NCBI GenBank assembly: GCA_036346205.1
Contig: JARFJB010000931.1
Location: forward strand, 248,001-312,000
Source of the DNA: Vesta saturnalis
Lineage: Eukaryota > Arthropoda > Insecta > Coleoptera > Lampyridae
DNA length: 64,000 nucleotides
Reading direction: 5' to 3'
The position numbers and the translations under genes were made by a program. Positions 19,661 through 30,734 of the stretch are shown piece after piece. Every line of letters begins with the position of its first letter. The first letter of the stretch is position 1. The notes under the pieces are model-generated. The model saw only the letters and a program-made list of their open reading frames with translations. It was not told the origin of the DNA and made no database searches.

Positions 19661-20384
19661 GTAACAGTTATATTAAATATTAAAGAATATTCCATACTTA
19701 CACTAATTCCGAAAAATTTGTTATCTATGGCTGATAAAATTTGAGAAGTCTGTGCAACAAATTTTTAATTTCCTCTAATAAAAGCAGTGCATGAACGGTA
19801 ATAATAAGAATTATTTTATTGTTTATTGGCCTTTTATTTTCAAAATAGACAACTTTTTTAATGGGATTTAGGGCTGGTTTTCTTATTTCATAACCGACCC
19901 TAAATCCCAATAAAAAATCTATTAATAATATGTATTTCTTTGTTAACCTATTTGCATACCAATTTGAATAATTTTGATTTCAATGCATTGCCAGTATAGC
20001 TATGTATTATTATAAAATATACTTGTAATTGAATGTTAGTAGAAGCAACACGACAAACATGTTAAGTACAATTCACATCGTTACTTTAGTGTTAAAAGTC
20101 TTTTAAAGTGGATTCTTGTAACCACCCATCTTGTGGTCTGTGTCGGTTAATAAACGGCAAAAATACAATCGTAACTTTAAAATAGTGATTTATTTATTTA
20201 TGTATTGCCCGACTGAATAATTCATTTACAGGATAATGCATAACAAACTAACTATTACAAAGTATGTAAGTATTAATAGTATTTAATGAACATCTAATAA
20301 TGACCAAGTGTTAAAAATTACACTATTAATTACACAGAAATAAAGTAAAGAAGTATATACATATATACATATGGCATAGATATA
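19661..20384. other. ISL2EU 3' region, AT-rich, with one hairpin
   Basis: Sequence between the transposase remnant and the nested mariner. No further transposase motif could be read. A strong hairpin lies at 19863-19908. Confidence 0.45.
19863..19908. other. Hairpin, 11 bp perfect outer stem
   Basis: GGGATTTAGGG at 19863 pairs with CCCTAAATCCC ending at 19908. The stem extends, after a two-base mismatch, to GGTT and AACC around an AT-rich loop. It sits near the expected 3' end of the transposase gene, so a role in transcript-end structure is possible but unproven. Confidence 0.6.
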
Positions 20385-22947
20385 CAGGGTGTGACGCGAA
20401 GAGTTTTGATTAAAAGTAATGGCGGATACAGTTATGTTAAAAATCTGAAATTACGAAGTTGTAGGTTTTGGATAACGCTGAGTTCAAATATAATATTGTC
20501 CTCAATGTGGCACTTCTAGTTATACCTGAAGTAGACGTCAACTTTGTTATTTTAAATGGAACCTAATATTTTTTATTTTATTTTCGAATTCTACATGAAA
20601 TTCTTGATAAAATTTGTGCATAATGTTCTACACATAATGTTCTACACAAAAATGAAGTATTTTCGAGATATTTCGATTTTTTTAAAAATTTTGAAAAAAT
20701 CCTAGTCCACATTGAATAACGATATCTCCATTAATAAGGAAGCTAGTGACGTGAAATTGTAACCTATAAATAACAAGCGCTTACCATTAACTCCATATAT
20801 CCATCTCATTGATATTTCATATAGGGTGTATTAAACTTAGCCGCCAACATGCACAATTTAAATCATTTATAAATTGCTTACTTTAAATAGAACACCCTGT
20901 ATTTGTTACATTTTCCGCTGTATTTTTTTAAGCCAGTTCGTTTGGTATCAGTATTCTCTATACCTAAATCCAACCACTTTTGAGATATTTCATTATCTTA
21001 GTTAAAACATAACGACACTTAATTATTTCAACATTAGTAAAGGGTAGGCCATGATTTCCATTATTTAAGGTGATATTTTGTTATTTTTTCATAAGTTATT
21101 AATTCTGAAAAGTAACCAATAGCCTGAAAGGATTATTAATTGTGGATATCATTAAAAGCGTTGACTAGGTATTTTGTATTAATTCAATTAGATAACTTAC
21201 AAACAAAAATAACTAAATGTAATATATAATAAGTGTTCAAAATTAGCACCATCTACTTCTAAACATTTATGAATCCTTTTCATTAAGTTATGTCTTGTAA
21301 TTCTGGAAATATGGTCGGGTGTTAGAGAATTAAAAGCAAGTAAGACTCTCTGCATCATATCTTTCTTTGTCGTAACAAGTTTGGAAAATACCTGATTTTT
21401 AATGTAACCCCAAATACCAAAATCTAGAGGAGCGAAATCAGGAGAGCGAGGTGGCCTACGAAACGGACCCTGATTGGCAATCCATCTATCATCAAACATG
21501 CCGTAAAGATGCTGAGCAACAGGCCCAAAGTTATGACGAGGTGCTCCATCTTGCTGATACCAAGCTTCTTAAAGTATGTAACGCCGGTCGTATGGCTTCT
21601 TCTAAAATGTGGCAATATCTTGTACCATTTAAATTTTCATCATAAAATTTTAATGCTAAAATTTTATCATCTTTTATTGCACAAAAACATTAAAACTCCA
21701 ACTATCTTGGAAGTAACGTTCTCTACTAACGTGTGGATTTTCACTAGACCAACAATGGGAATTATGTCGATTAAATAATCCATTTTTACTAAACTTTGCT
21801 TCATCACACCATGTAACTTTTTTTATGAAGTTTTTATCCCCTTGGGTATTCATTAAAAACCATTCACAGAATTCTACCCTTCGAGGAAGATCACCTAAAT
21901 GTAAGTGTTGCACCAAATGATATGAAAATGGTTTCCATGTGTGTTTTTTTTAAATGCGATGAATTGTTCTCGTCGACAAAATAAGATCTCTCTCACAATC
22001 TCTAATGGAGGTATTTGGAGAGGACGAAAAATAACCCAAAACATTAATTTCGTTTATGTCACTGTCCACTAGTGGTTTATTTTTATTAATTTTTGTCTTA
22101 AATTGACCAAACTGACGGCAGTTTTTAAGCAATCTTCTTACAATATTACCAGTTGCATTTGGTCGATTTGGATATCTTTCTGCAAAAACACGGCAAGTCC
22201 GTTCATCAATTCTATACACTCGCCGTAAATAATAATAATATTTACTATGAAATACAAACTGGTAAAGGAAACTGTCAAAATAACATAAACAATTAGCGTT
22301 CTAACTATCAAATCTTTGACACCTTTACTAATGTTGAAATAATTAAGTGTTTTTATGTTTTAACTAAGATAATGAAATATCTCAAAAGTGGTTGGATTTA
22401 ATTATAGAGAATACTGATACCAAACGAATTGGCTTAAAAAATACAGCGGAAAATGTAATAAAATACAAGTAAGCAACTTATAAATGATTTAAATTGTGCA
22501 TGTTGGCGGCTAAGTTTAAAACACCCTGTATGAAATATTAATGAGATGGATATACGGAGTTAACGAGCAAGTGCTTGTTGTTTATTAGTTACAATTTCAC
22601 GTCACTAGCTTCGTTATTAATGGAGATATCGTTATTCAATGTGGACTAGGATTTTTTCAAAATTTTTAAAGAAATCGAAATATCTCGAAAACACTTCATT
22701 TTTGGTATAGGACATTGTGCACAAATTTTATCTAGAATTTTATGTAGAATTCGAAAATAAAATAAAAAATATTAGGTTCCATTTAAAATAACAAAGTCTA
22801 CTTCCGATATAACCGGAAGTGCCACATTCAGGACAATATTATATTTGAACTCAGCGTCATCCAAAACCTACAGCTTCGTAATTTCAGATTTTTAACATGA
22901 CTGTTTCCGTCATTACTTTTAATCAAAACTCTGCGCGCCACACCCTG
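20385..22947 (-). mobile_element. Mariner/Tc1 element with ~640 bp terminal inverted repeats
   Basis: The ends read CAGGGTGTGACGCG (left) and, reversed, CAGGGTGTGGCGCGC (right); both continue AGAGTTTTGATTAAAAGTAA. Similarity runs inward for about 620-660 bp (20385-21043 against 22326-22947), ending at AACATTAGTAAAGG, with scattered mismatches and small indels. TA precedes the left end; the right flank is TG, probably a mutated TA. A broken transposase gene on minus fills the 1.3 kb middle. The element sits between the two ISL2EU genes. Such long inverted ends are unusual for mariner elements. Confidence 0.9.
21197..22219 (-). pseudogene. Mariner/Tc1 transposase, DD41D type, several frameshifts
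   Basis: Read right to left in three frames. The N-terminal part is RIDERTCRVFAERYPNRPNA, then IVRRLLKNCRQFGQ, an HTH region. After a frameshift at about 21920-21950, HLHLGDLPRRVEFCEWFLMN precedes VTWCDEAKFSKNGLFNRHN with the first catalytic Asp and HCWSSENPH. After another break come QQDGAPRHNFGPVAQHLYG, with the second Asp, and RSPDFAPLDFGIWGYIKN, with the third; 41 residues lie between them. The C-terminus is RIHKCLEVDGANFEHLL, typical of this insect group. All three catalytic Asp codons survive, but frameshifts at two or more places make the gene non-functional. Confidence 0.85.
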
Positions 22948-23303
22948 TGTATGAACAATTACAATAACTAATAATACATCTTACGCATGGACTTGAATAG
23001 TACTTTTCAGAAAGGTAATAGAAGAGCTATTAATATCACATTCTGACGATATTTGGTTGAAATTGTTGCACATAACAAAGATGGGCGACTTACGTAACAC
23101 ATTAGTTAAGGCAGTTCGACAATAAAATATAGTGGGGGGTTACGACAAAAACGCCGAGGTACACAAAAATCTAGGTACGACAATAAAACGGGAGAGTCAA
23201 TTTGATTGTGTAACAACTTATACAAAAAGATAACGCTAATCTGTATGTGAATAATACAAACCATTATAAATAAAACCAAATAAAAGTACATTTTAATAAT
23301 TTA
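22948..23303. other. ISL2EU intergenic remnant
   Basis: AT-rich sequence between the nested mariner and the end of the YqaJ-like gene. No gene recognised; it probably contains that gene's 3' untranslated region. Confidence 0.4.
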
Positions 23304-24090
23304 TTAATCCTCCATATTTGCAATATGTTTTAAAAAAGTATTTAAATACAAATTTTTCAAAATATCAATATTATTATTCCAAAAATCCTGTTTATATATA
23401 ACTTCTGTGACAACCACTGTTGGTGTCCATGCCACCAAATGGCAGGACTTCCTCTTTAAAATGTGAAGTTGTCCTTGAATTTGGTGATAATATTCGTGGT
23501 TGATGTTCACTTTAAAAGCGTTGTTTTCTTTTTCATAATATATAACGTATGCCTGGTCAGCCTCCAATACCAGTACCAAATCTGCATCTCGGTATTTGAA
23601 TGGCCATTTTATTTCTAAAATGCTGTCGTCTCCTACAAGGCCATCTAGGCTCGCTCCAATGAAGCCGCACTCATCCAACCACTAGCAAGTACTGGTTACG
23701 GGCAACCCTGTTGCAGCAGAAAATACTTCACTAGCCCTTTTTTCATTTTCGCGGCCCCACGGAATGGCTCGTACACCGTCAAGGTTGTAGGTTCCTTCAA
23801 AATAACAAATGTGTCAAACTAAATACTACTGCACTCAGGCCTAGTATAGATTTACAACAAAAAAGATTAATTTTTAGAAAACAATGCAGATCAACCGACC
23901 AGTAATCCTGTTTAAAAAGGACGAAGGGTAGCGATTTGTTTTACAAGCTGCCATTATCACCCCAAAGTTGCAGGCTGTTAGACGAAACTTGTCCTACAGT
24001 AGCATTTGCGACTTCAACTGTTCTTTCATACAAAACTCGAGCCTTTTGTTTAAAGTGGTCAATTTTTTCGTGACTCCTATACTATGCTGA
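23304..24090 (-). pseudogene. YqaJ-like exonuclease gene of the ISL2EU element, nuclease core
   Basis: Reading leftwards on minus. ARVLYERTVEVANATVGQVS lies near 24030-23960. A degenerate stretch then leads to YNLDGVRAIPWGRENEKRAS, with the conserved Glu of the nuclease fold, and VFSAATGLPV. A stop precedes WLDECGFIGASLDGLVGDDS, which supplies the catalytic Asp, and ILEIKWPF, the E-x-K motif. YHQIQGQLHILKRKSCHLVA, then WTPTVV, is the closing motif of YqaJ-type viral recombinases, related to lambda exonuclease. The frame ends at 23304. Such enzymes resect double-stranded ends to leave 3' single strands, so a role in processing transposition intermediates is conceivable but inferred. The upstream exons lie beyond the P-type insertion. 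Confidence 0.8.
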
Positions 24091-24759
24091 AAAAATAATT
24101 TCAGAAATGGTGATTAATACTCACGGTTACTAAATAGAACGGTTGGCTCGTAACTTTTGGCCAATGGGAGCAGAGGCGGAATACGTCACAGGTATGCTGA
24201 TTTCAAGTTTTGTGCTTATACGAGTATAAGATACGGGTTCACTGCTGCCGCTCTCACTAAGCTATGACGCGTCGAACTTGCAACAAGTAAAATGTAATAT
24301 TTTCTTAATATTTGTTTAGGAATGGTATTTTAAGAATTCACGCAATTTTCTAAATGACTTAATTCCGTCAAATCCCTATATAATAAAACATTTCATTAAA
24401 TGTTCGGTTAAATTGTAGTACGATCTAGAGATTAACAATCTTGATTCTGGAAATATACATGTAGAATTAATCTTGTATTTAGATAAAAAATAAATAAAGA
24501 AACCATATTGCACACTATTCCAGTAATAAAAAATCTGCTTGCAATAATAGGGACCGATAATAATAATTTAAAAAAATATATTAGGCAAATACGTTTGTCT
24601 TGTAATTCGATTAGAAAAATTATATTTATCTATTTTTTGTTTATATAACAAAAGAAGGTATACTCAAAGAAATTAAACATTGTATAGAAATATATTTATT
24701 CTGTAAACAATACAAACAAATGTCGTTCCTTAACAGATACACAAACGGCAAGTGTGCTT

Positions 24760-27442
24760 CTAAGTTGCAGTTTTTTTCATTTTATTAGCATATTTCCTTC
24801 CTTCATCAGTGCTTGACCTTTTATATTTTAGATAAGAGTTTTGCTTTCGTTGCTCGTTTATATATTTTATTCGAATAAATGTTCGCTGCCTAACAAATGC
24901 CTTAACAAGCTGACGAGGAACATCTGATAATTTTCTAAATATATAATTTGTAGTTTTTTGTATAAATTTATTTGTAAATCTAAAATCTTTGCGGTGAAGT
25001 TTTATAAACAATTTGTCCATACATTGGACATTTTCTTGCCAGGATGAAGATGGTTGTGTTAAGCCACCAAAAGACAAACTTTGTATCCATGATGGTATAC
25101 TGGACGAATACAGCGTAATCGGTTCATTTTTGTAAGTATAGCAGCCAAGATCGGGGTATTCTTTGACATATTTTTTGCCAAGTAGCCTGCGATATATACC
25201 AAACCATCATTTTCTGATGATGTGTGAACAGAACTATGTACAGTAGATGCTGCTGTGCTGCTTGAACAATCACTTGTGCTATATTCCTCATCTGCTTCTA
25301 CTTGGATCGCCTCGGACTGAGTAGCTTCTTCTGTTTGTAGATTTGTTTCTATAGCAGCTTGTTTAAAAGCACCGGCTAATATAAATTCTTCTTCTCCAGA
25401 TTCCAATGTTACCTGCACATTAGTGTTCGTTTGTACTATTCCGGGATTCTTACCAAGAAGAATCATTCTGAGCCTATACAAAGCATTAAGTGGCGCAGGG
25501 TGATCATGCAAGCCGCCTCTCGTGCGAATCTATAAGAAATCCATTTAGTTAGAAAAAGGTTTTTGGAAGTTAACTCACTGTTTACCTGTGAAAACAAATT
25601 TTCAAGACAGTCTTGATTTAGTCGATGGGTTAAGATATAAGAAATTTCGTACTTCGTAGATAAATCTTTGAACAACTCTTGCAGGGAAGTGGTTGAAATA
25701 ATAACGCCCTTTTGGAATATTTGTAGACAATTTTTTGAGATAACTCTCATAGTTTTAAAAGTCAATTTAGCATCATCCAAAATTTTCATCTGGTTTTGTA
25801 AGTTTATACCGAAAGGGACCTTTGTAATCACTGTTGCTGATGGTGTATAAGAATTCATAGTGTCAAACCATTTACTAATTAGTTCTATGAACTCTCCAAC
25901 ATTTCTGGCGTGTTCTTTGTTTCCACCAGGCAAATAGTGCTTTAAAGCAGTTGCAGTAGTGTGCGACATGAGTTGAGCTGCTAACGTTACATTTTGTCTT
26001 TGCGATCTCTCACAAGTAATGTGAATTGGCGTAAGTTTATGGCAAGAACTGATTTCTGTGGTTGTTTCTTTAATTAAATAGTTTACTGGCTCTCTTGTTA
26101 TTAGTGTTTGATTTTCCAAAATAAATCCATGGTCCAAAAACCAGTTCCTTGTTAATTTTAAGAGATGTGGCACATCTGCAAAAAAATAGATTTTCTCTTT
26201 TGTGACAGGGTGAAAATAGAACGTTTTTTCAATCGTTATGTCCAAATCTTTCCAAAGACCCATGTTTCCGCCCCGCAATCTGACACAAGCCACAACGTTG
26301 TAACCAATTTTGTTTAATTGAATTACTACTTCTTCTAAAATTGATTTAGTCATTTTAGTATCAAATCCAACAAACACTGGTTGCTTCCATGCATCAATAA
26401 GTCCTCTTGCCATTATTACTTGCATGTAATTGTGTGGGCCGACTATTTCATCTAATTTTTGATCGTACTCGACCATAGAAGTCACTTTAACTTCATCGAA
26501 AGAGAGAACTGTTAATCTCTGACGATCAGTTTGTCTTTACCGTAAAGCTTCATTACATTGATAATATCTTTTAGTAAACCGTGTCTTAAGTCTATCTGAG
26601 CTGCCCAGCGTTGTAGAGTTGAGATACCAGGCAGGGTATTTCAGTGTTTGCCGGAGATAAATGTAAGCACGTTTACTGAAATATCTTATAGTAAATGCTT
26701 TGGATAATTCTTCAGTGGTCCATCTTGCTTTCGTTTTTTCTTTAACACAATATCCAGTTGATTTGGAGTTAGAAATTCTGAAAAACGTTCCCTAACTTTA
26801 ATTTCTAAATCTCCCAATTTTCATCAACACACTTCTGCAAACTTGTATTTCTTTCTGTCAGGAGTTCCAAATCTTTTCTTGATGTGAAATTTTGCTTTTC
26901 AGAAGCCGGTTCTCTTTGATAACTTCACTATATTTTCTTTCTAATAAAGTGTATGGATCATCTGTACTAGTACCTGGTATTTCATATGAAGAGTCGACTT
27001 TTGTATCTCTTTATTCATAATTAAAAGTTCTTGAACGGTTGCTTTTGTTCCTTCTTTTTCAGCCTTCTGCTTCTGTCTGTCGGTTCCTTTTCAGGTAGTG
27101 GCAATAAATATAATGAAGGAATTGCTAGGGTAAAATTAGTTTTAATAATTAACGTAGAAATTTATTTCTTCTGAGAATTACTTACCTGTCTCTTTCAACT
27201 TTTTGGTAAAGTATTCATTAATTTTGCTTGTATCACGTCTTCGTATTGATCCAACTCAAAGTGTTTGCTACAAATTCGTTTATTTGACGGGTCGAATTTG
27301 CCTTTTCGGTAACACAATCGAACCCATTCTTTCCTTAATAATCGATCTTTAGGAAATGAGAAAAACGAATTTGTTCCTTAACTTTTTTTGCCTTTTCCGC
27401 GTTGCTTTTGCATATCGCGACACTGCAAATCGTTCCGGTCAT
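24760..27442 (-). pseudogene. P-element-type (THAP9-like) transposase
   Basis: ATG at 27442 opens MTGTICSVAICKSN, then IRFFSFPKDRLLRKEWVRL, DPSNKRICSKHFELDQYED: a complete C2CH THAP finger. A GT-AG intron (about 27187-27116) follows. A degraded middle region (27115-26490, several stops) gives WAAQIDLRHGLLKDIINVMK and LSFDEVK, with the first catalytic Asp region. The best frame, 26485-25463, runs MARGLIDAWKQPVFVGF, ACVRLRGGNMGLWKDL, YFFADVPHLLKLTRNWFLDH, the GTPase-like insertion, and RLNQDCLENLFSQV, where P transposases keep the acidic catalytic residue. An acidic Ser/Thr-rich stretch and LVYIAGYLAKNMSK follow, then after a frameshift SFGGLTQPSSSW and RIKYINEQRKQNSYLKYK, ending at 24760. The enzyme class uses GTP as a cofactor. 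The lesions make this copy inactive. Confidence 0.88.
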
Positions 27443-27719
27443 GTTTAATTTACCAAAAATTATTTTAAATGCGCGGTTAATAAAATTCCTACAACTTTGT
27501 TTTTTGTTTTCTACTATAACTATTATAATATTGTACCTTTTTAATTACTGAATTTAATCATCAACTATTAAAGTCAAATATAAATAAACACAATAAACCC
27601 GCACTTATAACTAGAATGTTGCGAATTATAACAAATGTAAACGCTTCAAACAACAACAGCACATTTCAAAAACCTACGCCTTTTTAAATTTTGCAGTGGC
27701 CGCTTCCGCTTCGCACACG

Positions 27720-27798
27720 CCGGCTGCACGGTTACTAACCATAGAAAAAGAATATAAGTAATTATATTCTTTTTCTATGTTACTAACCGTGCGCCGGC
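27720..27798. other. Internal hairpin of the P-type element carrying its TIR head motif
   Basis: The left arm has CCGGCTGCACGGTTACTAAC and then CATAGAAAAAGAATATA; the right arm is its near-perfect reverse complement (TATATTCTTTTTCTATG, then GTTACTAACCGTGCGCCGG). CACGGTTACTAA at the base equals the first 12 bases of the terminal repeat. It lies about 110-180 bp inside the right end, where P elements are known to have subterminal inverted repeats. Confidence 0.85.
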
Positions 27799-27908
27799 TG
27801 GACTTAACCGTGGACTGAGCATACTCGTGACGTGGCGCTGACGTATCCTCCCCACTTCTCGTCGACTTACGAGGCAACCGTTTCTATTTAGTAACCGTGA
27901 TTAATACT

Positions 27909-28236
27909 GGTGTTTCCGTGACAACAATTTTTGGCCCCAGCAGCCACTTAAAAGCCAGGTTTCCCCCAAGACGAACCAAATCTTTATGAAATGTGTTCAC
28001 ATCTTCTTGCGCAATTGAGCACTTGGATGCCACAAAATTCTTTGAAGGTGGAAATAAATTTCCCATCGTCTGAACTTCTTCAGTATTACTCGGTAATACT
28101 GAACACAATATTTGTCAGTTAAGGAAACGTTATGGTGAGCAAATATGGCCAACGCTGCCATGTGATGGAATACTGTCTGCCCTCTAGGACATGTACAGGA
28201 GCTACAGCTAATACTGCCACATTCGTCTAATGAAAT
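27909..28236 (-). pseudogene. YqaJ-like gene, exon 2 with SWIM-like zinc finger
   Basis: The exon starts after a TTACAG acceptor at 28237-28242. It reads ISLDECGSISCSSCTCPRGQ, then TVFHHMAALAIFAHHN, a SWIM-like Cys-x-Cys then x-His zinc motif, in which the Cys expected before His-His has become Phe. A frameshift near 28108 shifts to SNTEEVQTMGNLFPPSKN and FHKDLVRLGGNLAFKWLLGP. The exon is cut at 27908 by the P-type insertion; the nuclease core resumes at 24112 and below. SWIM-like fingers before the nuclease are common in the animal versions of this protein, which is family knowledge. Confidence 0.75.
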
Positions 28237-28443
28237 CTGTAAGCACACAAACACCTAGTGTGTGCACATATGCAGTCTGCTCATTTTATACTATTACAAA
28301 TTATGCAGGCCAACTTTAAGTAAGTAAGTGTAGCTTTGCAAAAATAGGCAATTATTAAAGAAAAAGTTAAAACATCAATTATTCAAATGAACAGTAACAT
28401 TCATGTGACATGATTAAGGTTATAGTTTCTTTACTATATTTAC

Positions 28444-28572
28444 CTCAAGTTTGTAGAGCTTATCCTTCATGCTAGCATGAACCGTGCCACTGATAACTGC
28501 AAGTTCATTGTTGAACATCATCTGGCTTACGTGTCCAGACTCGAATGCGTTTTCACCACGTTCTATTGCCAT
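28444..28572 (-). pseudogene. YqaJ-like gene, first recognised exon
   Basis: ATG at 28572 gives MAIERGENAFESGHVSQMMF, then NNELAVISGTVHASMKDKLY, KLE, and a GTAAAT donor at 28443. The RGENA...GHV...GTVHASMKDKLY pattern is the conserved segment just before the SWIM-like finger in these proteins. The intron to exon 2 is about 200 bp with a GT-AG boundary. The true start may lie farther upstream, because the ATG falls in the middle of the conserved segment and the frame upstream was not resolved. Confidence 0.7.
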
Positions 28573-28756
28573 TTTGTTATCAGAAAAATAGCTGACGTTC
28601 GCTGAAAACGTTAAAACCGACTTCTGCTCGATTTAGTTATCAGCATTATGCACGATTAAAATGTTATAATATGGATACAACCAAGACACAAGTCGATTTA
28701 TTAATGTGTACTTCCCAAACCAACGTTTTCACACGTGCTTGTTCTTAACAACAGTT

Positions 28757-28822
28757 ACTAAGAACTTTGTTTAGAACCAACATGGCGCGCGCGCGACTAT
28801 GACGTTACGGCTAAGCAACCCT
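28757..28822 (-). repeat. Right terminal inverted repeat of the ISL2EU-type element
   Basis: Reverse complement of the left repeat at 16819-16885, with GGCGCGCGCGC and AACCAACATGG as landmarks. Confidence 0.85.
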
Positions 28823-30675
28823 ATTGTTAGGCCGTCATATATCTGGTCGATCTTTAACGGAAAGACCGCCCGCCTACGATTGCGAGTGAATTGTGTATTC
28901 TACCAGCTGGTCCAGGCCTGTAGTATTTAAAAGGTGATACAACTAAAGCCACATGTTTTAATAAATACATTTATTACTGTTTTCGCTTCAACATTTTTCT
29001 ACCTCCTTAAATAGAACCCAATTCAAAAAGGAACTTAATTTAGTAGGATTAGTTTTTCACGAGTAACTAACATAAATGCAAAATATGCTTTTGGTAACAT
29101 ATTAAGAAATAGTGACAATTTTGATTTTAATTTTAAACTAATAAAATTAATAAAATATCATATTATTCCATAATTATTGCTGACCAGCCTCTCTAGGAAA
29201 TAAGTATCCAAAGCCGATTAATTGAATTAACAATTTCAAGGATTACCCTGAAGAGAACTGCATATTACGGAAATATTACTTCTCGTATTGTGTTTAATTA
29301 AATGCGAAAGGCAAGTGACAATTACTTTCTTGTATGACAAACTTCAAGCCCACTTACATTATCATTGAGGCACCCACTGTAATATCCCACGCGGTAGCTT
29401 TAGAGATTAAACCAATTACTTTAAGACACGGCAAAATGTTAAATTTTGTTTTAAGAATAAAATGTAGAAAAGTAGATATGAGAAAAAAGGAATAAAAAAA
29501 TATTAGAGGATGTCAGTAAACAAACAAGCAAATAAGGTAGCTTTCAACTGGTGTCAATTACAAATTAACAAATTAACCAGTGGTGAGTGTACAAAAAAGA
29601 ATAAAAAATTAAAAAGATATATTTCAATCTTGATTATGTTTAAAATTGACATTCTTATCTACCACGTAAACACTTGCAAATTAAGAGAACGGGAACTTAG
29701 TAGTTGTAGTAGTAGTAGTAGTAGTATTTAAGAATATTAACAGAAAATGTATACCTTCTACGTGTTATTATTAAGAATAAAGAAATAGAGCCAGAATGTG
29801 CGATTAATAAAAAATAAGTAAAGGCACAAAACTTTTTGATGAAATTAATAATTACTTATTGAAGTTACGAATAAAAGAACGAAATAGTTTAACATGTCAG
29901 AAATTCGGCAATAATTAAACCAATGAAAATGTTTCATGGTCTGGAAATTGTCATGAATTGGAAACTTTATTTCAGAAATAATATATTTTAATCTTAAAAA
30001 ATATCGCGTACATACCAAATTATATAAATCTCATTAGTTAACATAAATGGTTATATAGAAATGAAGATTCAGACGACATTCCGTATTAAACATTAATTGT
30101 AAATATATGTGTATAAAATACCAATACGTTATAAAAGTTTTACGGCTTTGATCGATTCTATAATTATTTTATTTTGTGTAAGTATCAATTATTACATTAA
30201 TATATCATCACAAAGTGAATCAGCAATCTATTTCATAACTCAAATACGGTAAATAAACCTACATGCATAAAGCATGTTACGCTAGAGGGCCAAATTAGAG
30301 TTTATGAGATGTAAATCAAGTTACCATATCAGTTACGACTTATTTAAAACATTTCCTGTCCTCCTACTCGTGACAAATTAAACCTTACGCTACTTGATTA
30401 TGTTATAAACCATGTGAAAACTTTATTTGAATGTAGATTTTACACATTAATATTTTAGATCTTGATTGAAGCATATTCTAACTTGAAAATAAATTTTAAA
30501 ATGAGAGAGTAAAACGTATGCTACATTGACGTCATGATAATTTGCATTGAAAGTACTGATAGCGACGTAACAATAATACATACTACCGTTGACTGAAAAC
30601 TCAATGATACTACTAATTATGGAACGAATGTAATATGAAATTTTTCATTAAAAAATACAGTTACTTCTAAAACAT
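28823..30675. other. No recognised gene; includes a (GTA)n tract
   Basis: AT-rich single-copy-looking DNA. A (GTA)n run of about eight units lies at 29699-29728. The 73-codon frame ending over that tract has no protein-like motif. Confidence 0.45.
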
Positions 30676-30734
30676 ATACAGGGTGTTCCGTAAACATATC
30701 CCTTTGACCTGCCGCCAGATCTACTAGGATCTGT

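Larger units (their letters stand above)
24122..27899 (-). mobile_element. Nested P-element/THAP9-type transposon, 3778 bp, with 9 bp target duplication
   Basis: The inverted repeats begin CACGGTTACTAAATAGAA at both ends and stay alignable for about 33 bp (GGTTGGCTCGTAA against GGTTGCCTCGTAA). ATTAATACT stands immediately outside on both sides (24113-24121 and 27900-27908); P elements are known for 8 bp duplications, so one base may be coincidental. Removing the element restores ISL2EU sequence. Inside is one minus-strand transposase gene from THAP domain to C-terminus, plus a strong internal hairpin. Confidence 0.9.
16819..28822. mobile_element. ISL2EU-type DNA transposon (~4.2 kb of own sequence) invaded by three other transposons
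   Basis: Terminal inverted repeats of about 65 bp bound a 12 kb interval: left AGGGTTGTTTAACGTGACGTC, with GTGCGCGCGCCATATTGG; right, reversed, AGGGTTGCTTAGCCGTAACG, with GCGCGCGCCATGTTGG. Either AT or TA flanks both ends. Inside, on plus, is a THAP/DDE transposase; convergent on minus is a YqaJ-like nuclease gene with GT-AG introns. That two-gene content is what is known of the ISL2EU group of eukaryotic transposons. Three separate elements (17658-19158, 20385-22947, 24122-27899), each with its own inverted repeats, account for about 7.8 kb, leaving about 4.2 kb of host element. Both genes are broken by these insertions and by point lesions. Confidence 0.85.
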
